Source of the DNA: Pseudomonas monteilii NBRC 103158 = DSM 14164
Lineage (GTDB): Bacteria; Pseudomonadota; Gammaproteobacteria; Pseudomonadales; Pseudomonadaceae
Direction: 5' to 3'
DNA: 52,572 bases
Assembly: GCF_000730605.1 (NCBI RefSeq)
Contig: NZ_BBIS01000058.1
Coordinates: 1 to 52,572 of the forward strand
Part shown: positions 18,901 to 26,234 of the stretch, piece after piece
Layout of the letters: each line of letters opens with the position of its first letter
Numbering within the stretch: position 1 is the stretch's first letter
The notes under the pieces: generated by a model
What the model saw: the letters and a program-made list of their open reading frames with translations, nothing else
What the model was told of the DNA's origin: nothing
Databases searched by the model: none
Translations under genes and position numbers: made by a program

Positions 18901-19659
18901 GGCCACGAAGTACCCGCTTTGCTCCGTGGCCAAGGTCAAGCTTCGCGTGTTGTGCACGCCGAACATGTAGCAGAGGCGGCAAAAACCGCAAAAGACGCCA
19001 CGGCGGCTGCGAGCACGGCGGGTCGTGAATTTGCCGGCGCTACTAAGCTTGCTGGAAACGTATCAGTGGTTCCGGGCATGATGATTGCCGCCGACAAAAT
19101 GGCTGATAGCTACAACGCTGATGTCGCCTCCAACGGCAAGCCCGAACGTTATGAGCCTGGTTCAAGCGTGCGCTCAGCGCTTCAGAGCGAAGCCGCTCCG
19201 GCACAGAGTGGTCAGCCTCTTGTAGCTCCAATGCCGGCGCCAGCTGATGCTCTCGCACCCTTAGGTGGTCATGCAGGCAACTTGATGGCTGCTCCCGGCG
19301 AGAATGCGCAAGCCCCAGCGCTAGGTCAGCCCCTTGTCACACCGATGAACACGAACGCTGAAGCTGGTGACCTGATGACAGGGTCTGGAGGGGGGTTAAT
19401 GACCGCCGGTGGTCAATCGGCGACTAGCGCCGGTCTTTCAGCAGGGGAGCCACAACCAGCAGTCTCAGAAAATGGGCAAGGTAGCCCATATGGCGAGGGC
19501 ATGATGGGGGCAGCGGATGCGTACCAATCCCCGTTCTCCGGAGGGGAGAAACCAGCGCCAGCTACGCGAGTGATGACCTTGCAGAACACTGTTGTGGGCC
19601 CGGATGACAAGGGTGACGGGGACACCACGCCGCCTACAACCAGAGGAGGCAGTCACTAA
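15910..19659 (+). CDS. traG: Mating-pair stabilisation / assembly protein TraG
   Basis: A 1249-residue membrane protein. The N-terminal half has hydrophobic segments near residues 30-50, 55-75, 340-375, 385-400 and 435-460, as in TraG_N. The C-terminal half is a long periplasmic, Ser/Ala/Gln-rich helical domain (about 500-1000). The last 250 residues are low-complexity Ala/Gly/Pro with recurring QPLV(A/T)PM segments. TraG N-domain acts in pilus assembly; the C-domain acts in mating-pair stabilisation and entry exclusion. The ATG has AGGAAA upstream. A terminator follows. Confidence 0.9.
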   Translation: MDFTVYVLGDVSTFYNTLNSVAMVFNAKGFMTGVYLVGGFIALISGIMFVIQKGASEQFIPANGPVGGLFGFAMMVACCTITADVKIEDIYTGTVNKVDNVPLVIAAPASLFTTTMYGLFEKINTAYQSTSGSYMAVTQNGFVTPLKLLLTLRKGVENVDPYLVASLKQYVIDCVPGSTTFSIENFQQSTNIVSYVLDNSRGSGLTTYWDNVNIGGKALSCPEAQTILSAKVDAFPSSANAKKMINAGMKDKSPSGSKYTPDDVMAAITNLVPSLWSSAQSADDFMVNALFFNSIVGTYNCLDSISDQNSFNLCMTSLTQQDEQFRSDAAASGSFFAKIMMPTMVFLQILFFGFAPIVIIYSLFKGAGSLMMYVKFLGFGIWTTSWLPFSAVIQMYIQNDVAEKLNEFTEQGLVPSNLKAVYYDVLATRLGIASDMLAATPLISAAMLGLTAYGMVSLASRWSGRDHNDEKLQSPDILKNGAHVDVASRNQYQSEHSGSVKNGLGATGAYWNTAGVKNELSTALQSAFGSDHSKRSESSSAVEASLRQMSSYKSGDSWTDQRMQSLDRAHTNITQQALKTGDSIADSLGFTGQQKDAFRQEFAANVGFSGLFGGVKAGIANATGKEMTKDQATKVASQFGAEISKNESDMSGWKASVADAFSHSTGREAATENALGRRLSSTTADTQSSFNRFQQATSAVAGVSANALISEETTGGNLSRSPQGLQALNSAIAGLSDSQRAAFNQKFPELETRYNQQSVGMVGAREAAQMWALKAIGADTEFANVVSAMTGNVVGGPAEGNAAKFAGVGGRANQVADNPGGPISGANIGTPSLNVAGVNPNQVGPTGAPQPQELKEAASGMDPYRSYEDRETFIGSQLPSSYSKGQEQIRAAKTAAQNADTTIAPEQIRDTMSIDPIKNTLVGAGQAEQQWEQENPKTAMAVTAATMFVPGAGWGGAVFKGAQAGRAAMAARGAATALKTAEAGTEVAQAARVVNAAGHEVPALLRGQGQASRVVHAEHVAEAAKTAKDATAAASTAGREFAGATKLAGNVSVVPGMMIAADKMADSYNADVASNGKPERYEPGSSVRSALQSEAAPAQSGQPLVAPMPAPADALAPLGGHAGNLMAAPGENAQAPALGQPLVTPMNTNAEAGDLMTGSGGGLMTAGGQSATSAGLSAGEPQPAVSENGQGSPYGEGMMGAADAYQSPFSGGEKPAPATRVMTLQNTVVGPDDKGDGDTTPPTTRGGSH

Positions 19660-19677
19660 CCATAGGTACCTGAATAG

Positions 19678-19700
19678 AGCCCGACATAGTCGGGCTTTTT
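19678..19700 (+). terminator. Terminator after traG
   Basis: AGCCCGAC, loop ATA, GTCGGGCT then TTTT. It ends the trbI-traG unit. Confidence 0.85.
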
Positions 19701-20030
19701 CGTAGTGCGTCAGGCATGGCGCGTTGCGCGCAAGCGTAACCCGCTTGGCTGCGGTGGCCGAGGTCCATGGCGAAATTCCGGAGCGCCGCATATGAATCAG
19801 GCGCTGCCGAAGAAACTATGGGATCAACCTGAACAGCCGTGTTCCGAACCGTACGCACAGTGGTGTGAGAGGACGAAGGGAGCGTACCTGCCTCCTACTC
19901 AATCTCCATGACGGCCGCCCCAAGCATCTCCTTCGGCTCAACCTGGCATCTCGGTTAATCTTTGACGAGGGCCGCAGGGTGCCTGGAGCGGATAGCATGG
20001 AGGTCTAACCAGGCCCGCAGCTTGCTCTAC
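19701..20030. other. Gene-free stretch between traG and dsbA-like gene
   Basis: I see no convincing gene here. The short open frames on both strands have no ribosome-binding sites or recognisable protein patterns. The two flanking terminators face it, so it separates convergent units. It could hold a decayed gene fragment. Confidence 0.5.
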
Positions 20031-20060
20031 AAAAGCAAAACCCCCGACGGTACGGGGGTT
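20031..20060 (-). terminator. Terminator of the dsbA/gspE unit
   Basis: On the minus strand AACCCCCG, loop TACCGT, CGGGGGTT is followed by TTGCTTTT. It lies 44 bp after the dsbA-like stop. Confidence 0.75.
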
Positions 20061-20103
20061 AGGCGTATTCACAAGCTTTATCGGACAGACCAAACAACCA
20101 GTA

Positions 20104-20724
20104 TTAACGCTCTTGCATCACCTTAGAGATCATACCGTTGGCCAGGTTCATATAGAGTGCACTATCGCCTGAGACATCGTCAGGCGTGATCACATATTTA
20201 CCGCTGATCACCATGGACGGTGTGGCGTCGACGCCATACGTGAGGAGCTTGGCAAATGCTCTCTCCAGCCTTTGTTGCGTGACGTTATGCCAGGCCTCAT
20301 TGAAACCCTGGACGTTTGCCATCGCTACCGCTCTCGACCACGTGCCGGGGTCCTCCATTGTCATGCCGTTTTGCTGGATCAGCGTATAGGCCGCTGACAT
20401 GAATGCAGCAACTCGGTTCGGATCTGCATCCTGGACAGCGAAGAATGCACGAGCAGCCAAGTAATTCCCTTTGTCGGGAACCGCCACAGGAATGAATTCA
20501 GCTGACCAGCCGGGCGGCAGCGTTTTGGCCCAGCGTGAGAAGGTCTGGTCGTATGAAGCGCAGACTGGGCACGCAAACGAGAAGAACACAACTACTTTGT
20601 GACTGTCTTCAGCCTGAGCCGAAACCTCCCTATACGGCAGCGATGGCTGCAACTCCTGCGCTATTGAGAGAACTGGTGTGGCCAGTACGGCTGCCATAGC
20701 CATCTGCACTATAAACTTCTTCAT
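20104..20724 (-). CDS. DsbA-like periplasmic thiol-disulfide oxidoreductase
   Basis: A 206-residue exported protein: signal peptide MKKFIVQMAMAAVLATPVLS, cleaved near residue 22. The thioredoxin active site is CPVC (residues 52-55) in FFSFACPVCASYDQ, and the cis-proline loop is GVDATPSMVI near residue 168. The spacing fits the DsbA family with its inserted helical domain. It probably helps fold cysteine-rich conjugation proteins such as TraN, TraH and TraV, as TrbB/DsbC does in F. Its 5' end overlaps the ATPase gene upstream by 95 bp in another frame, which is unusual. Confidence 0.88.
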   Translation of the reverse strand: MKKFIVQMAMAAVLATPVLSIAQELQPSLPYREVSAQAEDSHKVVVFFSFACPVCASYDQTFSRWAKTLPPGWSAEFIPVAVPDKGNYLAARAFFAVQDADPNRVAAFMSAAYTLIQQNGMTMEDPGTWSRAVAMANVQGFNEAWHNVTQQRLERAFAKLLTYGVDATPSMVISGKYVITPDDVSGDSALYMNLANGMISKVMQER

Positions 20725-22264
20725 ATAACCGTTCCTTGCTGATCAGGTTCTGCTCGATGAGCATGTCGAAAATCGATTCTTGATTACGCTCGGTACGCCA
20801 CAGTTCAACAGTTTCCTTCAGTGCCCTGAAGTTAATTTCTCGGGCGGCGGCCAGGTCGTTCAAAAACTCGACAGCACCCTCGGTGAAGCCAAGCGCATAT
20901 ACCACGTCATCTTGGGAGACTAACTTCAGATCGATGAGGGCTTGCCCGAATTTTTTCACCTTTCCTTCAATAGTGCAGCGGAGTTGCAGCTCGGCTGCCT
21001 GATTCGCTTGTGTAAAGGTGATTTTGCCTTGCGCAATCAGAACATCGCCGATGCGTCTGACTGTCGGCTTAACTGAGTCGTCTTTAATCAGGGTCCGTAT
21101 CCGTGCCATAGTGGTTACGCCATCAGTCACCATCCGCACTGCAGATTGGCCTAACGTGTCGAATTGGTTTTGTCGCGCAGCAGCATTAAGAACTGTCATC
21201 TCGCTACCGCCACTGACTATGGCGGCGCGTACTTGCTTATCCGATCTAATAAGTTCAATGATTGGACATTTACCAGAGAATGCATCTTTCGATGTCGCAA
21301 GTGGTACGTCTCCAGTCACTGCTGGTAGCCCATTTTTCTTCAACCACATACGCTCAACATCATTTATGGGCGTCCACTCATGCTCTATATCTGCCCGCAG
21401 AGTAGGGACCAGTCTTTGCGCAATCACGCCAATTAGAACGGAAGCGAGTGTCTGGGCGTCGACACCCAGATCAATGATCCGCGGGACAGCTTGAGCGGCA
21501 CTGTTGGAGTGCAAGGTGGCGAATACCAGGTGGCCGGTGTTCGCAGCCTGAATGGCAATTTGCGCGGTTTCCTGGTCACGAATCTCACCGATCAGAATGA
21601 CGTCTGGATCCTGACGCAACAGGGCCCGAAGACCCAAGGCGAAACTGAGCTGGGGTGTAACGTTGATTTGGACAAAACCCTTGACCACGTACTCAACAGG
21701 ATGCTCGATCGTACAGATGTTGAGCGTTCCATCATTGATTGCGTTGAGTGCAGCGTAGAGGGTGGTGGTTTTTCCTGAGCCGGTTGGACCTGTGACGAGG
21801 ATCAACCCTTGAGGCTCGTTGATCATCTCGCGGAAAGCATGCTCAACCAGCATTGGCATCCTGATGCGTTCTAGGTCCATAGACGCGTTTTCTTGATCGA
21901 GCAACCGGCATACGATTTTTTGCCCGTTGTGGCTTGGAACCAAGCTCACTCGAACTTCTAGCTCAATACCCGGATATCTCAACCCGATGCGCCCGTCGAT
22001 GGGAATCTGATGCTGAGAGAGGTCCATGGTGGCTCGCGATCGAATTTTCGTATCGATCATTTTGCCCATCACCGGCTCTACGGTATCAAAGTGCCTGAGC
22101 TTACCGTCTTCACGCAATTGGATATGCACTTGCCCTTGAACCCACTGAAAATGAATATCCGGAATTCTATTCTGAGCAGCCTTCAGGAATAAATCATTCA
22201 AGTACGTGGCCGCAGGCTTATCCGATTGCGAGTTGAAAATAAAGAGATCTGGTTCTTTTGCCAC
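20630..22264 (-). CDS. GspE/PilB-like secretion ATPase with C-terminal MshEN-like domain
   Basis: A 544-residue ATPase of the type II secretion/type IV pilus class. Walker A GPTGSGKT is at residues 159-166, the Asp box CTIEHPVEY near 184-192, Walker B DPDVILIGEIRD at 220-230 and the His box TGHLVFATLHS at 243-252. The usual tetracysteine zinc site is absent; only one Cys remains in GKCPIIELI. The C-terminal ~130 residues resemble MshEN/GspE-N modules (RRIGDVLIAQGKITFTQANQAAEL and FGQALIDLKLVSQDDVVYALG), which usually sit at the N-terminus. The GTG start has AGGAG at seven bases. No pilin, secretin or platform gene is nearby, so it may serve an accessory conjugative pilus or regulate one encoded elsewhere. 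Confidence 0.8.
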   Translation of the reverse strand: MAKEPDLFIFNSQSDKPAATYLNDLFLKAAQNRIPDIHFQWVQGQVHIQLREDGKLRHFDTVEPVMGKMIDTKIRSRATMDLSQHQIPIDGRIGLRYPGIELEVRVSLVPSHNGQKIVCRLLDQENASMDLERIRMPMLVEHAFREMINEPQGLILVTGPTGSGKTTTLYAALNAINDGTLNICTIEHPVEYVVKGFVQINVTPQLSFALGLRALLRQDPDVILIGEIRDQETAQIAIQAANTGHLVFATLHSNSAAQAVPRIIDLGVDAQTLASVLIGVIAQRLVPTLRADIEHEWTPINDVERMWLKKNGLPAVTGDVPLATSKDAFSGKCPIIELIRSDKQVRAAIVSGGSEMTVLNAAARQNQFDTLGQSAVRMVTDGVTTMARIRTLIKDDSVKPTVRRIGDVLIAQGKITFTQANQAAELQLRCTIEGKVKKFGQALIDLKLVSQDDVVYALGFTEGAVEFLNDLAAAREINFRALKETVELWRTERNQESIFDMLIEQNLISKERLYEEVYSADGYGSRTGHTSSLNSAGVAAIAAV

Positions 22265-22273
22265 AGTCAGCTC

Positions 22274-22552
22274 CTATTTAGCCTGGCCGCTAGAGCAAGT
22301 GAGTTCTGGGCCATAGAACAAACGCGAGATGAAATTTTGCACGGATTTATCGGCTGCAATGCTCCAAAGCAGCAAATCAATCCGTGAGTCAGTACTGAGA
22401 TAGTTTGTGCCAGCCCAACGAACCGCATCAAAAACTACTCGTATCGGTAAAGCCCCTCGATCTACTCGCTCACAGGGCTCTTCAGGCGATACCGTGTACA
22501 GTATCCACCCGAATAACAGGACAGCAAAACAACTGCTGAATATCTGTTTCAT
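22274..22552 (-). CDS. Hypothetical small membrane-anchored protein
   Basis: I do not recognise this 92-residue protein. It begins MKQIFSSCFAVLLFGWILYTV, which is a membrane anchor or signal peptide, and the rest is periplasmic with two cysteines (PCERVD and LTCSSG) that could pair. It lies between the transglycosylase and the GspE-like ATPase, directly after the former's stop codon and 9 bp before the latter, so all three are one unit. A role in the conjugation envelope apparatus is likely from position only. Confidence 0.65.
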   Translation of the reverse strand: MKQIFSSCFAVLLFGWILYTVSPEEPCERVDRGALPIRVVFDAVRWAGTNYLSTDSRIDLLLWSIAADKSVQNFISRLFYGPELTCSSGQAK

Positions 22553-22984
22553 TTATAGACCACCATAGTTGCTCATGACTTTCTGAATATATATTCGCTG
22601 ACTTTTCTCGTTGGGACTGTTGTATGCGCCAACAGCTTTCCAGACGTGGCCGTGAGAGGCGATGTTGCTTGCTAGGATCCACGCCCCAACATTTGCACTG
22701 ACACAGCGATCTAAAAGCTCTTTCTCACCGATGCCGTATTTCGACAGCGCAGGGAGCCAAGATGAGTTGATCTGCATCAGCCCAATGTCCCAGCTGCCAT
22801 CGCTGTTCTTAGGGCTCACTGCGTCAGCTTTACCCGGGCGATTTTCGGTGACCTGGATGGCGCGGAGCAGCTTCTCGCTGACCCTATAGCGGGCAGCAGC
22901 GTCGGCGAAGCAGTCCGCGTGAGCAGCCGAGGACATCTCGGTCAGCACACCTGCCAGAAGCAAAAGGAGGGATAGTTTTTTCAT
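22553..22984 (-). CDS. Lytic transglycosylase (VirB1/IagB-like)
   Basis: A 143-residue exported muramidase. The signal peptide ends at AHA (residue ~23). The SLT domain follows: catalytic Glu47 in AIQVTENRPG, the DIGLMQINSSWLPAL box at residues 66-80, and GAWILASNIASHGHVWKAVGAYNS. It should cut peptidoglycan locally to let the transfer channel or pilus pass, like F orf169 and VirB1. The gene is divergent from the Sel1-repeat gene, with a motif resembling the recurrent promoter site between them. Confidence 0.9.
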   Translation of the reverse strand: MKKLSLLLLLAGVLTEMSSAAHADCFADAAARYRVSEKLLRAIQVTENRPGKADAVSPKNSDGSWDIGLMQINSSWLPALSKYGIGEKELLDRCVSANVGAWILASNIASHGHVWKAVGAYNSPNEKSQRIYIQKVMSNYGGL

Positions 22985-23000
22985 GCGCTTAAGAATACAT

Positions 23001-23009
23001 TACGCGTAT
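23001..23009. promoter_or_regulatory. Near-palindromic TACGCGTA site between divergent genes
   Basis: ATTACGCGTAT is close to the recurrent TACGYGTTA motif and reads similarly on both strands. It sits between the transglycosylase (minus) and Sel1-repeat (plus) genes. Confidence 0.4.
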
Positions 23010-23032
23010 CAATAAACAAGGTGTATCAGAAC

Positions 23033-23992
23033 ATGGCTTTATCGAATCGACTGCCGGCCTTGTTGGCGCTGCCCCTAGCGCTCGCCAGCGTCACCTGTGC
23101 AGCTGACAGCTCCGTAAACACTTCCGCCGCTGCGTACTTCAGTAGCCAAGCCGCTGGGGACTCCGGCCTTCCAGATATCTCCTCTGCCATGAAGGGGCTG
23201 CTCTCTAGCGCCCGAGAGGGAGGCGACGTGCTTCGGACGTGGGCAGCCTACAAGGCCGGAGATAAGGCCGCACTGCCGAAGCTTTTTGAACTCGCCCAGG
23301 GCGGGAATAGCCGAGCACAGAACGTGGTGGGCTATCTGCTGGATCACGGCGAAGGCGTCAAGAAGGACAGCGCTGCCGCTGCCGCATATTTCTCAGCCGC
23401 CAGCACTGACTACCCCCTTGCTAGGTACAATCTGGCCGTCCTTACCTTACTTGGCCGTGGTGTTGCGAAGGATGAGGCCAAGGCGATGGAGATGTTCGAG
23501 TCTTCTGTGAAGGACGCATCCGTCGACCTCGCCGCTGTACGCCTGTCACTCTACTACCTCAACAAAGGCGACCGTGACAGGGCCTGGACATGGGCAAACG
23601 AAGGCGCCAATCGCGGTAACGTGACTGCCTACTACCTCCTTGGGCGCATGCTCTACGAGCGGGGAGAGTATCAGGAAGCGTACAACTGGCTGACGAAGGC
23701 GGCGCAAGCCAGCGAGCCCAACGCACCGGCTATCCTCTCGGCCATGTACAAAAATGGCCATAGCATGAATCAGAACAAGAAGATGGCTGCTTCCTGGTGG
23801 ATGATCTACGTCGGCCTTAACAAGGGAAAACCGGGGATGAATTCGGGTGGCATATCGTCCTTCGGGCTCAGCTCAAAAGAGCAGAACGACGCGACCAGCT
23901 TCGCAACCAACTGGCTTGCGACGCATAAGCACATGAAGCGCCCTGACTACGACGCCACACTGCTCCAGGCCAACAGGAACGACAAATCTTGA
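23033..23992 (+). CDS. Exported Sel1-repeat protein
   Basis: A 319-residue exported protein. The ATG at 23033 is chosen over the GTG at 23021 because it begins a good signal peptide (MALSNRLPALLALPLALASVTCA) and has AAGGTG upstream. Residues ~70-240 contain Sel1-type TPR repeats: GNSRAQNVVGYLLDHGEGVKKDSAAAAAYF, YPLARYNLAVLTLLGRGVAKDEAKAMEMF, GNVTAYYLLGRMLYERGEYQEAYNWL. Such solenoids bind partner proteins. It probably acts as a periplasmic adaptor in the conjugation system. Its 3' end overlaps the convergent membrane metalloprotease gene by 46 bp. Confidence 0.85.
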   Translation: MALSNRLPALLALPLALASVTCAADSSVNTSAAAYFSSQAAGDSGLPDISSAMKGLLSSAREGGDVLRTWAAYKAGDKAALPKLFELAQGGNSRAQNVVGYLLDHGEGVKKDSAAAAAYFSAASTDYPLARYNLAVLTLLGRGVAKDEAKAMEMFESSVKDASVDLAAVRLSLYYLNKGDRDRAWTWANEGANRGNVTAYYLLGRMLYERGEYQEAYNWLTKAAQASEPNAPAILSAMYKNGHSMNQNKKMAASWWMIYVGLNKGKPGMNSGGISSFGLSSKEQNDATSFATNWLATHKHMKRPDYDATLLQANRNDKS

Positions 23993-24525
23993 CTCCAGAC
24001 GTACAGCGCCGCGGCTAGCAAAGCCAAGCCAAGAATGGGCCACGAGATGAGGGCCAATCGCCAGTCTGTCCTCGATGGCCAGCAGTGCAGGATTATCGGC
24101 CCTGCCAGAATCCAACAGCTCAGATCCACCAAAGTCAGTCCCCCCGAATGATTCGAGGTTCGCCAAAAGGCGAGCGCATAAAGGCCTGGCAAGGCAAATA
24201 GGGGCGCAAGAGCAGTTATCCAGGCATTCGCCCAGGTCAGGCGCTCGAACTCTACTGACCCTAGGATAATTTGATTCCCTTCGCGGCGGGGTATGAGCGA
24301 CATTCCGACTGGCTTCGCCTTCGTGAAATACCCCACCAGGAGGTGGGCTATTTCATGGGACAGAACCCCAGCGCTCCTAAGTAGAGACGTTGCTAGCCAC
24401 CGGGGTGGCAACGCTCTGACGACAACTGCCATTGCGAGCATCGGCACCACGTAACCACGAGGGCTTGCGAACGCAAACTCCATCGTGGCGCGATAGAACT
24501 CATCCACCGTGTCGACCTCGCACAA
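23947..24525 (-). CDS. Membrane HExxH protein, possible M50-like metalloprotease
   Basis: A 192-residue membrane protein. HEIAH at residues 57-61, inside a hydrophobic helix (GVLSHEIAHLLVGYF), resembles the zinc site of site-2-protease (M50) enzymes. Further hydrophobic segments lie at ~27-40, ~110-130, ~140-155 and ~165-190. An NAWITALAPL stretch could take the place of the NPDG-type loop that gives the third ligand. The start is a TTG at 24525 with GAAGGA upstream; an ATG at 24483 is an alternative. It is convergent with, and overlaps, the Sel1-repeat gene. Substrate unknown; possible targets are pilin or anti-sigma-type regulators. Confidence 0.6.
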   Translation of the reverse strand: MCEVDTVDEFYRATMEFAFASPRGYVVPMLAMAVVVRALPPRWLATSLLRSAGVLSHEIAHLLVGYFTKAKPVGMSLIPRREGNQIILGSVEFERLTWANAWITALAPLFALPGLYALAFWRTSNHSGGLTLVDLSCWILAGPIILHCWPSRTDWRLALISWPILGLALLAAALYVWSQDLSFLLAWSSVAS

Positions 24526-24615
24526 TTGTCCTTCAGCATTGGTTACCGGGCGGCGATCGGCACGGCCTCATACAAATCTATCAGATTGCTTTCGATGCCT
24601 GAACTGACTTACAGT

Positions 24616-24624
24616 TACGTGTAA
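24616..24624 (+). promoter_or_regulatory. TACGTGTAA motif before the traN unit
   Basis: TTACAGT-TACGTGTAAAATAC lies 28 bp before the coding start at 24652. It fits the recurrent motif except for the last bases. Confidence 0.4.
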
Positions 24625-24651
24625 AATACTGTCAGTATCTGGAAAGCAAAA

Positions 24652-25068
24652 ATGCGATTCAAGACCAACCTTTTGGCCCTGTGCACCTCCCTCATCGTCC
24701 TTGGCGCAGCATCCTTCACAGCGCACGCCGACACCTCGAAAGAAATTCTGATCGAAGCCGTGAAAACCGGCCACGCATCCGCCGAATTAACCGGGGACCA
24801 AGCTGACGTCTGGAAAGCCAAAACCCACTCACGCGAACCAGTCATGGTGGAGGCCAAGGTCGTTGAGCAACTCCAGCAGCCCGGCTGCGCCCGCGTAGCA
24901 ATCCAGTTCACGCAGCAAGAGGTACCCAAGGTCAACGGCGGCTCCGGCCCACTCGAAGTTGGCTGGGGGATGAACGTCTGTGAAGACGGCTCCCCACCGG
25001 CAGACCCAAGCCTGTTCACTCAAGACCCGCACTCGCCAACCAAGGTTAACAAGGTTCAATCCCAATGA
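24652..25068 (+). CDS. Hypothetical exported protein upstream of traN
   Basis: I do not recognise this 138-residue protein. It has a signal peptide (MRFKTNLLALCTSLIVLGAASFTAHA) and a small mature domain with two cysteines (QPGCARVAIQF and MNVCEDGS) that could form a disulfide. GGAAAG precedes the ATG. It overlaps traN's first part by four bases (ATGA), so it is translationally coupled to it and may be a TraN partner or chaperone. Confidence 0.7.
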   Translation: MRFKTNLLALCTSLIVLGAASFTAHADTSKEILIEAVKTGHASAELTGDQADVWKAKTHSREPVMVEAKVVEQLQQPGCARVAIQFTQQEVPKVNGGSGPLEVGWGMNVCEDGSPPADPSLFTQDPHSPTKVNKVQSQ

Positions 25069-26219
25069 AATTCAGCACGCAAAGCTTACTGACCTTGGCC
25101 GCGGCTCTGGTGCTATCTAGCACTGCTGGGGCTGACCCACACTCTGAGGGAACGGAGCTTGGCAAGTCTAACCTCAGTAAACTGTCCTCCAATGTGACTT
25201 CCTCCAATGCCAAGGCGATGCCGTTCTATACGGACACTCCGTCGCAATCCTCTCAGTTTGGTAGTACCTCTCTCTTCAACGTCGGAACCGCACGGATCAA
25301 TAGTTGCAAAACAGAACCCGATGGCACCGACCAGATAGCGAACCAAGAGTGTGATGCTGTCAACTTCCTGGCCAAGAATCCATATGAGCGTGTCAAAGTC
25401 GATGTGGACGAGAATGATCCGATCATCAGTGGTATTGGAGAGATCATCAACAACGCTAAGCCTGGTGACATTACCGAGAATTGCGGAACAAAAACAACAA
25501 CAACACCTGATATCTACTCCACTGAGGTTTGCAACATCTACAATCTAAGTGAAGAGAAGTACTGCTCCATGGGCCAGGTAGTTGATGTTGACGCCAAAGC
25601 CAACTTTCAGTGCAATGTAACGCACAACGCCGTGGAACGAGTCGCTTGCGACAAGTACTTAACCATGGTTTGCGAACCCCCAATTGTTGGCTGTGACAAC
25701 GGCGGAATTGTTCCAGGTTCTACTCAAGCAGACATGTATACGTCATGGACCTTGGCAAATTCAAATGGCACATACGCCCTGCAATTTGGTTCGATTGGTG
25801 ATAACTACTGGAAAGCTGGAATGTATGATCGATCCCTTGAGTTCAAAGTCAAGGATCCAAATCAACTTTCAGAATTCGTCCTCGCCTCAATATCGTTCGA
25901 CGACTACATAATAATTAAGTTAAATGGAAATTTTATCTACAGCGGCCCGGTTGGTGGGACTAGTTTGGAAATTGTCAATGGGAAGGTGGATGTTGGCGAT
26001 GGCGTACTTAGAAGACTTGACCTTGAGCGCAACAACACTGTCAAACCCAATATAAACCTAGTCCCCTACCTAGTATCAGGAACAAACAGACTAGAAACAA
26101 GAACCGCCGTCGGCGGAACAGGCGAAACATATATAACAATCAACGCCAGGATGCTCTGCAATGGACCGTGCACCGAAACATGGACAGATCAATGCAGTGC
26201 GCTAAACGCTCGCCTCTAA
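25065..26219 (+). CDS. traN: N-terminal part of TraN mating-pair stabilisation protein
   Basis: A 384-residue exported protein with signal peptide (cleavage after TAGA). It corresponds to the N-terminal part of long TraN proteins: a paired-cysteine region (INSCKTEPDGTDQIANQECDAVNFLAKNPYERVKVD), GDITENCGTKT, CNIYNLSEEKYC, then a variable beta-rich domain (about residues 220-360) and a final CNGPCTETWTDQC that in full-length TraN leads into the second half. Here it ends after NARL. The variable domain is AT-rich compared with the neighbours. TraN contacts the recipient outer membrane. The second half is a separate gene 15 bp downstream. Confidence 0.75.
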   Translation: MKFSTQSLLTLAAALVLSSTAGADPHSEGTELGKSNLSKLSSNVTSSNAKAMPFYTDTPSQSSQFGSTSLFNVGTARINSCKTEPDGTDQIANQECDAVNFLAKNPYERVKVDVDENDPIISGIGEIINNAKPGDITENCGTKTTTTPDIYSTEVCNIYNLSEEKYCSMGQVVDVDAKANFQCNVTHNAVERVACDKYLTMVCEPPIVGCDNGGIVPGSTQADMYTSWTLANSNGTYALQFGSIGDNYWKAGMYDRSLEFKVKDPNQLSEFVLASISFDDYIIIKLNGNFIYSGPVGGTSLEIVNGKVDVGDGVLRRLDLERNNTVKPNINLVPYLVSGTNRLETRTAVGGTGETYITINARMLCNGPCTETWTDQCSALNARL

Positions 26220-26234
26220 ACCTGGGATGTAGAC

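Noticed and set aside
19705..19911. Short open frame after the traG terminator
   Set aside because: No ribosome-binding site, unusual composition, and other frames of similar length overlap it on the opposite strand.
20104..20724. DsbC/TrbB isomerase
   Set aside because: The CPVC site and spacing to the cis-proline fit a DsbA-type fold better than the dimerising DsbC type, although the role may be similar.
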